Below are positions 16,397-25,037 of a stretch of DNA of 64,000 nucleotides, one piece after another. Source of the stretch: Streptomyces tuirus (GTDB taxonomy: Bacteria; Actinomycetota; Actinomycetes; Streptomycetales; Streptomycetaceae). The stretch covers positions 2,608,501 through 2,672,500 of the forward strand of contig JAGTPG010000002.1 in the NCBI GenBank assembly GCA_018195615.1, written 5' to 3'. The position numbers and the translations under genes are program-made. Numbering within the stretch: position 1 is the stretch's first letter; the number at the start of each line of letters is the position of its first letter. Under the pieces are notes generated by a model. It had not been told where the DNA came from. It saw only the letters and a list, made by a program, of their open reading frames with translations, and ran no database searches.

Positions 16397-19099
16397 ATGA
16401 CCGACCCCAACGCCATCCAGCCGAGCGAGCTCGACCAGCTCCCGGACCGCGACCCGGAGGAGACCGCCGAATGGCAGGCCTCCCTGGACGCGGTCACCCA
16501 GGCTGCCGGGCCGCACCGTGCCGCGTACCTGATGCGCCGCACGCTGGAGCGCGCCGAGGGCGCCGGCATCGCGCTGCCGAAGCTCCTCGAGACCGACTAC
16601 GTCAACTCCATCCCCACCGCCTCCGAGCCGGCCGTGCCCGGTGACGAGGCGATGGAGCAGCGGATCACCGCGTGGAACCGCTGGAACGCGGCCGCCATGG
16701 TGACCCGGGGCAGCAAGTACGGCGTCGGCGGCCACATCGCCACCTTCGCCTCCGCCGCCTGGCTCTACGAGACCGGCTTCAACCACTTCTTCAAAGGCAA
16801 AGAGGCCGACGGCTCCGGCGACCAGCTCTACATCCAGGGCCACGCCTCCCCCGGCATCTACGCCCGCGCGTTCCTCGACGGCCGGCTGAACGAGGAGCAG
16901 CTCGACAACTTCCGCCGCGAGGCGGGCGGCAACGGCCTGCCCTCCTACCCGCACCCGCGCCGTCTGCCGTGGCTGTGGGAGTTCCCGACCGTCTCCATGG
17001 GTCTGGGTCCGCTCTCCGCCATCTACCAGGCGCGCTTCAACCGCTACCTCACCAACCGCGGCATCAAGGACACCTCCGCCTCGCACGTGTGGGCGTTCCT
17101 CGGCGACGGCGAGATGGACGAGCCCGAGTCGACGGCGGCCCTCGCGCTGGCGGCCCGTGAGGAGCTGGACAACCTCACCTTCGTCATCAACTGCAACCTG
17201 CAGCGCCTGGACGGCCCGGTCCGCGCCAACTTCAAGATCGTGCAGGAGCTGGAGGCCCAGTTCCGCGGCGCCGGCTGGAACGTCATCAAGACGCTGTGGG
17301 GCACGGCCTGGGACGAGCTCTTCCGGCTCGACACCACGGGCGCGCTCGTACGCCGCCTGCGCCAGGTACCCGACGCGCAGATCCAGACGTACCAGACCCG
17401 CGACGCGGCTTACATCCGCCAGGACTTCTTCGGCGGCGACCCGGCGCTGGTGGAGCTGGCGAAGCTGCTGAGCGACGACAAGATCCTCGAGTGCTTCCAC
17501 CTCTCGCGCGGTGGTCACGAGGCCCGCAAGGTGTTCGCCGCGTACAAGGCTGCCGTCGAGCACAAGGGCGCGCCGACCGTGATCCTGGCCCAGACGGTCA
17601 AGGGCCACACCCTCGGTGAGGGCTTCGCGTCGAAGAACGCCAACCACCAGATGAAGAAGCTGACGGTGGACGAGTTCAAGAACATGCGCGACCTGCTGGA
17701 GCTGCCGATCTCCGACAGCGCGTTCGTCGACGGCGTGGTCCCCTACGGTCACCCGGGCGCCGACTCCCCCGAGGTCCGCTACCTCCAGGAGCGGCGTGCC
17801 GCCCTCGGCGGTCCGGCCCCGGCCCGCCGGGTCCACCCGGTCGCTCCGCTGCCTGCCCCGGCGGAGAAGGCGTTCGCCTCCTTCGACAAGGGCTCCGGCA
17901 CGCAGAACGTGGCCACCACCATGGCGTTCGTGCGCCTGGTCAAGGACCTGGTCCGCGACAAGGAGACCGGCAAGCGCTGGGTGCCGATCGTCCCGGACGA
18001 GGCGCGCACCTTCGGTATGGAGTCGCTGTTCCCGTCGCTCGGCATCTACTCGCCGAAGGGTCAGACGTACGAGCCGGTCGACCGCGACCAGCTGATGTAC
18101 TACAAGGAGGCCAAGAACGGCCAGATCCTCAACGAGGGGATCACCGAGGCCGGTTCGATGGCCGACTTCATCGCCGCTTCGACGTCGTACGCGACGCACG
18201 GCGAGACGATGATCCCGTTCTACATCTTCTACTCGATGTTCGGCTGGCAGCGCACGGCCGACCAGATGTGGCAGCTCGGCGACCAGCTCGGCCGCGGCTT
18301 CCTCGTCGGTGCCACGGCCGGCCGTACCACGCTGACCGGTGAGGGCCTGCAGCACGCCGACGGCCACTCCCCCGTCATCGCCGCGACCAACCCGGCGGCG
18401 CTGACGTACGACCCGGCGTTCGCGTACGAGGTCGCGGCCATCGTCAAGGACGGTCTGCGCCGGATGTACGGCGAGGCGGCCCCGGGTGAGGACCAGAACG
18501 TCTTCTACTACCTGACCGTCTACAACGAGCCGCTGCCGCAGCCCGCGAAGCCGTCCGTCGACGGCATCGACGAGGGCATCGTCAAGGGCCTGTACCGCTT
18601 CAACACGGCGGAGTCGGCGGGCATCACGCCGCCCGCGAACACCCCGCGGATCCAGCTGCTCGGCTCCGGTACGGCGATCCACTGGGCGCTCAAGGCGCAG
18701 CAGTTGCTCGCCGAGGAGTGGGGCGTGGCGGCCGACGTGTGGTCGGCGACGTCCTGGAGCGAGCTGCGCCGGGACGCCCTGGAGGCGGACGAGGCGCTAC
18801 TGCGCGGCGAGGAGCGGGTGCCGTTCGTGCGGCAGGCACTGCAGGGCGCCGAGGGCCCGGTCCTGGCGGTCTCCGACTACATGCGCCAGGTCCCGGACCA
18901 GATCGCGCAGTGGGTCGAGCAGGACTGGTCCTCGCTGGGCGCCGACGGCTTCGGCCTGTCGGACACCCGTGAGGCGGCCCGCCGCCACTTCGGCGTCGAC
19001 GCCGAGTCGATCGTCGTCGCGGCCCTGGCCCAGCTCGCGGGGCGCGGCGAGGTCAAGGCGACGGCCGTGAAGGAAGCGCGCGCGAAGTACGGTCTGTGA
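16397..19099 (+). CDS. aceE: Pyruvate dehydrogenase E1 component, homodimeric type
   Basis: Thiamine-diphosphate enzyme that decarboxylates pyruvate and acetylates the E2 lipoyl group, feeding acetyl-CoA to the TCA cycle. 900 residues, the usual length for single-chain AceE, and intact. The ThDP/Mg2+ motif runs from GDGEMDEPEST to NCNLQRLDGPV. Other family segments include KYGVGGHIATFAS, the GEGLQHADGHS active-site loop and PVIAATNPAALTYDPAFAYE. The ATG at 16397 follows GAGGAAGG; an in-frame ATG at 16361 lacks such a site. The upstream operator suggests control by the adjacent GntR protein, and E3 and E2 genes lie upstream on the same strand. Confidence 0.95.
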   Translation: MTDPNAIQPSELDQLPDRDPEETAEWQASLDAVTQAAGPHRAAYLMRRTLERAEGAGIALPKLLETDYVNSIPTASEPAVPGDEAMEQRITAWNRWNAAAMVTRGSKYGVGGHIATFASAAWLYETGFNHFFKGKEADGSGDQLYIQGHASPGIYARAFLDGRLNEEQLDNFRREAGGNGLPSYPHPRRLPWLWEFPTVSMGLGPLSAIYQARFNRYLTNRGIKDTSASHVWAFLGDGEMDEPESTAALALAAREELDNLTFVINCNLQRLDGPVRANFKIVQELEAQFRGAGWNVIKTLWGTAWDELFRLDTTGALVRRLRQVPDAQIQTYQTRDAAYIRQDFFGGDPALVELAKLLSDDKILECFHLSRGGHEARKVFAAYKAAVEHKGAPTVILAQTVKGHTLGEGFASKNANHQMKKLTVDEFKNMRDLLELPISDSAFVDGVVPYGHPGADSPEVRYLQERRAALGGPAPARRVHPVAPLPAPAEKAFASFDKGSGTQNVATTMAFVRLVKDLVRDKETGKRWVPIVPDEARTFGMESLFPSLGIYSPKGQTYEPVDRDQLMYYKEAKNGQILNEGITEAGSMADFIAASTSYATHGETMIPFYIFYSMFGWQRTADQMWQLGDQLGRGFLVGATAGRTTLTGEGLQHADGHSPVIAATNPAALTYDPAFAYEVAAIVKDGLRRMYGEAAPGEDQNVFYYLTVYNEPLPQPAKPSVDGIDEGIVKGLYRFNTAESAGITPPANTPRIQLLGSGTAIHWALKAQQLLAEEWGVAADVWSATSWSELRRDALEADEALLRGEERVPFVRQALQGAEGPVLAVSDYMRQVPDQIAQWVEQDWSSLGADGFGLSDTREAARRHFGVDAESIVVAALAQLAGRGEVKATAVKEARAKYGL

Positions 19100-19116
19100 C
19101 AGCGGACCGGTGATCG

Positions 19117-19144
19117 GCAGGCCCTCGCTCCGGCGGGGGCCTGC
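19117..19144 (+). terminator. Hairpin after aceE
   Basis: GCAGGCCC (19117-19124) pairs with GGGCCTGC (19137-19144), 18 bp after the aceE stop. The stem is eight base pairs with a 12-nt loop and no U tract. Confidence 0.5.
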
Positions 19145-19158
19145 TGCATGATGTGGCC

Positions 19159-20157
19159 ATGCGTGCTGCCCGGCTCATCAAGATGGTCTTGCTGCTCCAG
19201 TCCCGACCCGCCATGACGGCCGCCGAGCTCGCCCGGGAGCTGGAGGTGTCGGAGCGGACGGTGACGCGGGACGCGCAGGCGCTGTCGGAGGCGGGCGTGC
19301 CGGTGTACGCGGACCGGGGCCGGGCCGGCGGGTACCGGCTGGTCGGCGGGTACCGGACGCGGCTGACCGGGCTGCACCGCGGCGAGGCCGAGGCGCTGTT
19401 CCTGTCCGGGGTGCCGGGGGCGCTGCGCGAGATGGGCCTGGAGGACGCCGCGTCGGCCGCCCGGCTGAAGGTGTCCGCGGCGCTGCTGCCGTCCCTGAAG
19501 GACGCCTCGAGGACGGCGGCGCAGCGGTTCCATCTGGACGCGCCGAACTGGTTCAAGGAGCCGAAGACGCCCGCGCTGCTGCCGGCCGTCGCCGACGCCG
19601 TGTGGGACGACCGGCGGATCAGCGCGCGCTATCGGCGTGGTGAGGACGAGGTCGTCCGGGAGCTGGAGCCGTACGGGCTCGTGCTGAAGGCGGGCGTCTG
19701 GTACCTGTGCGCGCGGGTGGCCGGCGGCGCGTCCTTCCGGGTGTACCGGATCGACCGGTTCACGGCGGTGGATCCGGGTGAGGAGCGGTTCGAGCGGGAG
19801 CCGGAGTTCGACCTGCCCGCGTTCTGGGAGGAGCGGGCGGAGCAGTTCGCGCGGTCGATCCTGCGGGCGCGGGTGGTGGTCCGGCTCTCCCCGGACGGTG
19901 TGCGGGCGCTGCCGCACGCGCTGGACTCGCTGTCCGCCCGGGAGGCCCTGGCGGAGGCGGACGCCCCGGACGGCGACGGCTGGGTGACGGTGGACCTGCC
20001 GGTGGAGTCCGAAGAGGTCGCCCACACCCAGCTGGCGGCGCTGGGCCCGGAGGTCGAGGTGCTGGCGCCGGAGAGCCTGCGCGAGCGGTTCGCCGGGGAC
20101 GCGCTGCGGCTGGCGGGGCTCTACCACCCCGGGCACCGCCCCCGGGACGGCGCATAA
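19159..20157 (+). CDS. HTH/WYL-domain transcriptional regulator
   Basis: 332 residues. An N-terminal DeoR-like helix-turn-helix (MTAAELARELEVSERTVTRDAQAL, residues ~18-45) is followed by a WYL domain whose signature region reads ELEPYGLVLKAGVWYLCARV, and a C-terminal WCX-type extension. WYL regulators sense ligands or nucleic-acid stress signals, but the target here is unknown. The ATG at 19159 is preferred over the GTG at 19153. The next gene starts 56 bp after its stop on the same strand. Confidence 0.85.
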   Translation: MRAARLIKMVLLLQSRPAMTAAELARELEVSERTVTRDAQALSEAGVPVYADRGRAGGYRLVGGYRTRLTGLHRGEAEALFLSGVPGALREMGLEDAASAARLKVSAALLPSLKDASRTAAQRFHLDAPNWFKEPKTPALLPAVADAVWDDRRISARYRRGEDEVVRELEPYGLVLKAGVWYLCARVAGGASFRVYRIDRFTAVDPGEERFEREPEFDLPAFWEERAEQFARSILRARVVVRLSPDGVRALPHALDSLSAREALAEADAPDGDGWVTVDLPVESEEVAHTQLAALGPEVEVLAPESLRERFAGDALRLAGLYHPGHRPRDGA

Positions 20158-20213
20158 CGATCCCGCGCACTCCGGGTGCGCCCCTGTGCCCGAGGGCCGA
20201 TGCTTGACCCGTG

Positions 20214-20732
20214 ATGGACGAGACGGAGTTCTGGGAGCTGGTGGACGACGCCCGGGAGGCCGCCGAGGGCGACCCGGAGGAGCAGGCCGACCTGCTCGTG
20301 GAACGGCTCGCGCAGAAGGACCCGGACTCGGTCCTGGACTTCGCCCGGCACTTCGAATCCCGCTACAACCGCGCCTACCGCTGGGACCTGTGGGGCGCCG
20401 CGTGGGTGCTGCTCGACGGGGCCAGCGACGACGCCTTCGACTTCTTCCGGTGCTGGCTGATCGGCCAGGGCCGGCATGTCTTCGAGGGTGCCGTGCACGA
20501 CCCGGACTCGCTCGCCGATCTGCTGGACGACTTCGACGAGGAGATCGACGGCGACGGCGAGGAACTCGGCTACGCGGCGGACGAGGCCTACGAGCAGCTC
20601 ACCGGCGTGGTCGCCCCCGACCTGGAGATCCCGCCCGCGCCCGCGGAACCGGAGGGCACCCCGCTCGACTTCGAGAACGAACGGCGGCTCGCCGAGCGCT
20701 ACCCCCGGCTCTGGGAGCGCTTCAGAGGCTGA
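20214..20732 (+). CDS. DUF4240 domain protein
   Basis: 172 residues, highly acidic. The segments MDETEFWELVDDAR, FESRYNRAYRWDLWGAAWVL and FDFFRCWLIGQGRHVFE are typical of DUF4240 proteins, which are soluble and of unknown function. Its last 32 bp overlap the opposite-strand small ORF. Confidence 0.8.
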   Translation: MDETEFWELVDDAREAAEGDPEEQADLLVERLAQKDPDSVLDFARHFESRYNRAYRWDLWGAAWVLLDGASDDAFDFFRCWLIGQGRHVFEGAVHDPDSLADLLDDFDEEIDGDGEELGYAADEAYEQLTGVVAPDLEIPPAPAEPEGTPLDFENERRLAERYPRLWERFRG

Positions 20733-20890
20733 TCGGCGTGGTGCGGCGGGGCCGCGTTGGCCTGGTCCAGGGCGGACGCGGTGGCCGCTGCCGGACCCAG
20801 GACAACGGTCAGAGCAGCGCAGAGCACCGCCCAAGGGCCTCGGGACGCTCCTGGCCGGGTGCCCGTGTCCTTCGTACGGACATCGTTCAT
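20699..20890 (-). CDS. Small secreted peptide candidate coupled to the amidase gene
   Basis: 63 codons. The ATG at 20890 overlaps the amidase TGA (ATGA) and lies 6 nt after GGAGGTG. The product has a short basic N-terminus, a hydrophobic stretch (WAVLCAALTVVLGPAAA) and a plausible signal-peptidase site at ATASA, leaving a ~25-residue mature peptide. No family recognised. Translational coupling is the main argument that it is real. Confidence 0.45.
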   Translation of the reverse strand: MNDVRTKDTGTRPGASRGPWAVLCAALTVVLGPAAATASALDQANAAPPHHADQPLKRSQSRG

Positions 20891-21815
20891 GGTCCCCACC
20901 TCCGGTCGGCTGGCTGTGGGGACGACCGTAGGGGCCCGGGATCTGAGGACACTGCGCGTCGGCTGTGGCCATCCTGTGCTTCCTGTACGTCCTTCGGCCG
21001 GCCCTGCAACCGGGCCGCCAGCTGTCTGATCTCCGGCAGGCGGGCGTGCAGGGCGGCGCCCGGGCAGCTGGTCATGTAGCCGTCGTTGTGGCCGGCGAGG
21101 GCGGGCAGCTTCGCGGTGGTGCCCGCCGCGTACCGGCTCAGGCCGTTGCTGGAGACCAGGCGGACGTTCGCCCGCGGGTCGGTGCCGGTCAGGCCCAGTT
21201 TCCAGGCGGACAGCGCGGCGATGGCGTGGATCATGGGCCGCGGGACGGACATGCCCTCGGTGAAGGTGCCGAGGGCGGCGATGCCCGTGGTGCGGTGGTT
21301 GAAGCCCTGGGTGTGGGCGCCGGTGACGGCCCGCTCGACGCCGCCGGCGCGGCCCTCGTAGATGGTGCCGCAGCGGTCGACGACGAAGTTGTAGCCGATG
21401 TCGTCCCAGTCGCGGGTGCCGGTCTGGCCCGTGTAGACGTCCCGGATGATGCGGGGCGCGTCGGCGCAGTCATAGCCGTTGGGCGAGTCGGTGTGGTGGA
21501 CGAAGACGGCGACGACGCGGTCGTCGTAGCGCGGGCGGGCTGGCCGCGGGCGGCATCGCCCAGCCACTGCGTTCTGGGCACGATGTGCGGGCGCGGGGCG
21601 GCGTAGGGCGTGGCGGTGGAGCGGGCCGTGGCGGGGCGGGCGCTGGTCTCGGCGGCGTTCTCGACACCGTACGCGCACAGCACCAGCGCGACGACGGCCG
21701 CGAGGCCCGGCAGGCAGCCGAGCAGCACCCGGGCGGCGCGTGGCAGTCCGGCTATGCCGGGTGTCCGGGCGGCGCGGTGCCTGCGCGCACCCCGCCGTCC
21801 TCCGAAGACACGCAT
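20887..21815 (-). CDS. Peptidoglycan-recognition / N-acetylmuramoyl-L-alanine amidase (Amidase_2), one frame change
   Basis: Exported zinc amidase predicted to cleave the MurNAc-L-Ala bond of peptidoglycan. An Arg-rich N-terminus with one membrane segment (LLGCLPGLAAVVALVLCAYG) directs it out of the cytoplasm. The catalytic PGRP domain has VFVHHTDSPN (zinc His), IGYNFVVDRCGTIYEGRAGG, GAHTQGFN and LAGHNDGYMTSCPG (second zinc His and the zinc-site Cys). The frame changes near 21540 between the signal region and the catalytic domain. The ATG at 21815 is the best start; the ORF extends further upstream but without a ribosome site. It is divergent from the MarP-like gene. Confidence 0.85.
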
Positions 21816-21907
21816 GGTCCCACTGTCGGCCTGATCCGGTCCGTCCGCGATGTGTGATGTGCCACCCGGTGGAACCATCGTCACGGTCCGCGACGTTTTT
21901 CCGAGTG

Positions 21908-21943
21908 CACGGGTGTGGCCGATTCCGATCATCCACGCCCGTG
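21908..21943. promoter_or_regulatory. Inverted repeat between amidase and protease genes
   Basis: CACGGGTGTGG at 21908-21918 and CCACGCCCGTG at 21933-21943 are complementary except for one G:T position. The repeat lies in the 186-bp divergent region, so it could be a shared operator or a transcript hairpin. Confidence 0.4.
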
Positions 21944-22001
21944 TGACTGATCACCGGGAGCTCCCCCACGTACTAAGGGGTTCCGAGAGAAAGAGGCGTG
22001 C

Positions 22002-23186
22002 GTGGACCTGCTCGACATCCTGCTGTTGCTGGTCGTCATGGCGTATGCGGCGTCCGGCTACCGGCGCGGGCTGGTGGCCGGCTGTGTGTCGCTGGCGGGC
22101 TTCGTCGGCGGCGCGGTCGTCGGCGTGTGGGTCCTGCCGTGGGTGATGGACCTGGTGGAGCCGGGGACGACGCGGGCGACGGTGACGGCGGTGTTCACGG
22201 TGCTGCTCCCGGCGGTGGTGGGCCACGAGCTGGCGGGCCGTCTGGCGCTGCGGCTGCGGCGGGAGCTGGACCGAGGGCCGCTCAGAGTGGCGGACGGGAT
22301 CGGCGGGGCCGTGGCCAACTCGGTCGCCGTGCTGATCGTGGCGTGGGTGGCCGCGAGCGTGCTGGGCGCGTCCTCGTCGCCGCTGGTCACCTCGGCGATC
22401 CGGGACTCGCGGCTGCTCGGCGCCGTGCAGCGGACCATGCCGGACACCACACCGGCGTGGTTCTCGGGAGCGACGTCCGCGCTGACCGAGGCGGGCTTCC
22501 CGCAGGTCTTCAACCCGTTCGAGAACGAGTCGACGGCCGAGGTCGCCGAGCCCTCCGGGGACAGCGTCACGGCGGCCGCCACCGACGCCGCCAAGCTGAG
22601 CACGGTGAAGGTCGAGGGCGTTGCGGGCACCCAGGGCCGTGAGGGCAGCGGCTTCGTGTACGCGCGCGAGCACGTGATGACCAACGCCCACGTGGTCGCG
22701 GGCATCGACGAGCCGACCGTGCAGATCGGCGGGGTGGGGCGGACGTACGAGGCGCGGGTGGTGCTCTTCGACCCGCAGAAGGACGTGGCCGTGCTCTACG
22801 TGCCGGGTCTCAAGGCGCCCGTGCTGCGCTTCGACGACGACGCCGAGCGCGGCGACTCGGCGGTCGTCGCGGGCTACCCGCAGGACGGCGACCTGAACCT
22901 GCAGGCGGCCACGGTGGCGAACCGGGTCCGTGCCACGGGCCAGAACATCTACAACGACGACACCGTCACCCGCGAGATCTACTCGATCCGCTCCACGGTC
23001 CGCCCCGGCAACTCCGGAGGCCCCCTGCTGACCACGGACGGCCGGGTGTTCGGCGTGGTCTTCGCCCGCTCCACCTCCGACGCCGAGACCGGCTACGTCC
23101 TGACGGCGGCCGAGGTCTCCTCCGACGCGCAGCGCGCGGCGAGCGCGACGTCACCGGTGGACACGGGGGACCTCGCCCCGTCGTGA
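22002..23186 (+). CDS. MarP-like membrane serine protease (CvpA domain plus trypsin-like domain)
   Basis: 394 residues. Four N-terminal membrane helices resemble the colicin V production (CvpA) domain; after a linker comes a chymotrypsin-fold protease facing the outside. The triad is visible as TNAHVV (His), DPQKDVAV (Asp) and GNSGGP (Ser). Mycobacterial MarP has the same architecture and maintains intracellular pH under acid stress by acting on a peptidoglycan hydrolase. That makes the divergent amidase gene next door a noteworthy neighbour. GTG start at 22002. Confidence 0.9.
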   Translation: MDLLDILLLLVVMAYAASGYRRGLVAGCVSLAGFVGGAVVGVWVLPWVMDLVEPGTTRATVTAVFTVLLPAVVGHELAGRLALRLRRELDRGPLRVADGIGGAVANSVAVLIVAWVAASVLGASSSPLVTSAIRDSRLLGAVQRTMPDTTPAWFSGATSALTEAGFPQVFNPFENESTAEVAEPSGDSVTAAATDAAKLSTVKVEGVAGTQGREGSGFVYAREHVMTNAHVVAGIDEPTVQIGGVGRTYEARVVLFDPQKDVAVLYVPGLKAPVLRFDDDAERGDSAVVAGYPQDGDLNLQAATVANRVRATGQNIYNDDTVTREIYSIRSTVRPGNSGGPLLTTDGRVFGVVFARSTSDAETGYVLTAAEVSSDAQRAASATSPVDTGDLAPS

Positions 23187-23204
23187 CCCCCGGTCGGATG
23201 ACCG

Positions 23205-23702
23205 TCAAGGAGCACTCAGGGAGCGCCCCATGAACACGTCGTCGACGTACGCGCCGTCGAGGAAGAACTCCTCCCGCAGCACCCCCTCCACCACGAACCC
23301 CTCGGACTCGTAGAGCTTGCGGGCGGGCGTGTTGTGCCCGAGCACGCGCAGGGTGATGCGCCGCGCCCCCTGCCGCCGGGCCTCCTCCCGCGCCGCCCGC
23401 AGCAGGGCCCGCCCGACGCCCCGACCGCGCGCCTCCTCCGCGACGGCGAGCCCCCGGATCATCCGTACATGGGCGTTGCAGGCGAGCGGTGTCGCGCTCC
23501 CCAGCCGGAGGTATCCGGCGACGACTCCGCCGAGTTCGGCGACGAGACACTCCCGCGCCGGGTCCTGCTCGGAGAAGAAGGGGCCGTACGGCGGCTCGGG
23601 GCGGGGCTGGACGGCGTGCAGCGGCGACCAGGCGGCGCGGTCGAGCCGTCCCAGCACCTCGTCGTCGTCGGGCCGTGCGTGTCGTGTGTGCGGAGTCGGC
23701 AT
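23205..23702 (-). CDS. GNAT-family N-acetyltransferase
   Basis: 165 residues. The acetyl-CoA-binding motif A reads IRGLAVAEEARGRGVGRALL, with R-x-x-G-x-G/A intact, followed by ITLRVLGHNTPARKLYESEGF (motif B). Substrate not predictable. The ATG at 23702 is preferred over the TTG at 23711. Confidence 0.88.
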   Translation of the reverse strand: MPTPHTRHARPDDDEVLGRLDRAAWSPLHAVQPRPEPPYGPFFSEQDPARECLVAELGGVVAGYLRLGSATPLACNAHVRMIRGLAVAEEARGRGVGRALLRAAREEARRQGARRITLRVLGHNTPARKLYESEGFVVEGVLREEFFLDGAYVDDVFMGRSLSAP

Positions 23703-23773
23703 GGCGGTCAATGTACGTCGGCGGCGGTGTCTTCGAACGCGGGATTTATGTCGCCGACGGGCAAGATTGAGCC

Positions 23774-24670
23774 ATGCAACGCATCGCGGTGACCGGCGCT
23801 TCCGGTCTCATCGGCAGCGCTCTGGTGCGGTCCCTGACCGCGGACGGGCACGACGTGGTGCGCCTCGTGCGCCGTGCGCCGCGGGCGGCGGACGAGGTCC
23901 GGTGGGACCCGGAGGGCGGGCGCGTGGACACGGCCGGGCTGGCCGGGTGCCACGCGGTGGTCAACCTGGCGGGGGCCGGCGTCGGCAACCGCCGCTGGAC
24001 CGACGCCTACAAGCGGCGGATCCGTGACAGCAGGGTGAACGGCACCGCGACGCTCGCCCGGGCGGTCGCCTCACTGGACGACAAGGACCGGCCGCGGGTC
24101 TTCGTGAACGGCAGCGCCATCGGCTACTACGGCGAGACCGGGGACCGTACCGTCGACGAGGGCGCACCGGCGGGCGCGGGCTTCCTGCCCGCCCTGTGCG
24201 TGGAGTGGGAGGGCGCCGCGGCACCGGCCCAGGAGGCCGGCGTGCGCACGGTGTTCACCCGGACCGGACTGGTCGTGTCCCGCGAGGGCGGGGCGTGGGG
24301 GCGGCTGTTCCCGCTGTTCCGGGCGGGGCTCGGCGGACGCATGGGCGACGGGCGGCAGTACTGGTCGTTCGTCGCGCTGCACGACGAGGTCGCCGCGATC
24401 CGGCATCTCATCGACACCGACGGTCTGTCCGGGCCGTTCAACGTCACCGCGCCGAACCCCGTGCCGAACCGTGAGATCACGGCGGCCATGGGACGGGTAC
24501 TGCACCGCCCGACCCTGTTCGCCGTGCCCGCGCCCGTGCTGCGGACCGTGCTCGGCGAGATGTCCGGGGATGTGCTCGGCAGCGCCCGGGTCCTGCCGAC
24601 GCGACTGCTGGAGTCGGGGTTCCGTTTCGCCTTCCCGGAGATCGAGGGAGCGATCCGGGCGGCGCTGTGA
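23774..24670 (+). CDS. TIGR01777-type NAD(P)-binding epimerase (SDR39U1-like)
   Basis: 298 residues. N-terminal Rossmann motif VTGASGLIGSAL, then the family's GNRRWTDAYKRRIRDSRV, the catalytic-region SAIGYYG with Tyr, and a C-terminal DUF1731-like segment (VLGEMSGDVLGSARVLPTRLLESGF). Substrate unknown; homologues occur widely as stand-alone genes. The ATG at 23774 is divergent from the acetyltransferase gene with a 71-bp gap. Confidence 0.88.
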   Translation: MQRIAVTGASGLIGSALVRSLTADGHDVVRLVRRAPRAADEVRWDPEGGRVDTAGLAGCHAVVNLAGAGVGNRRWTDAYKRRIRDSRVNGTATLARAVASLDDKDRPRVFVNGSAIGYYGETGDRTVDEGAPAGAGFLPALCVEWEGAAAPAQEAGVRTVFTRTGLVVSREGGAWGRLFPLFRAGLGGRMGDGRQYWSFVALHDEVAAIRHLIDTDGLSGPFNVTAPNPVPNREITAAMGRVLHRPTLFAVPAPVLRTVLGEMSGDVLGSARVLPTRLLESGFRFAFPEIEGAIRAAL

Positions 24671-24698
24671 GGGCTCGCGGCCGTTGCGCGGAGGCCTG

Positions 24699-24830
24699 CG
24701 CACCACGACCGGCAGCACTGGGCGCCACGACCGGCAGCCCTGGGCGCCACGACCGGCAGCCCTGGGTGCCACGACCGGCAGCCCTGCGCACCACGACCGG
24801 CAGCCCTGGGCGCCACGACCGGCGGTTCTG
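24699..24830. repeat. Six tandem 22-bp direct repeats
   Basis: Six head-to-tail 22-bp units start at 24699, 24721, 24743, 24765, 24787 and 24809. Each carries CCACGACCGGC, and the first five continue AGC(C/A)CTG. Units differ at only a few positions, mostly at the first three bases; the last unit degenerates to GGTTCTG. They lie 29 bp after the epimerase stop in a 367-bp gap with no gene. The rest of the gap shows no feature I can name except the GAGGAGGGG ribosome site of the next gene. Confidence 0.9.
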
Positions 24831-25037
24831 AGACAGCTTTTCGCACCGCACACCAGCCCCCTGCGACCACTTCATGCCCACAAAGCGTCCTCATGCGACC
24901 GTTGTGCGACCGTGCCCTGCCCATGCGCGACTCCCCTTGACCGATCACGGCCCTACCCTCGACCAGAACTCGCGTATCCCTGCGGCCTGTTGAGGGCATG
25001 ACGTCTCCAGCGCCCGCGCAACCTCGAGGAGGGGCAC

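Noticed and set aside
16355..18682. 775-codon minus-strand ORF opposite aceE
   Set aside because: It is a shadow of aceE caused by high GC third positions; the translation is low-complexity Arg/Val/Asp/Gly with no motif.
24699..24830. Tandem repeat as a CRISPR array
   Set aside because: Units are directly adjacent with no spacers, and no cas genes are present.
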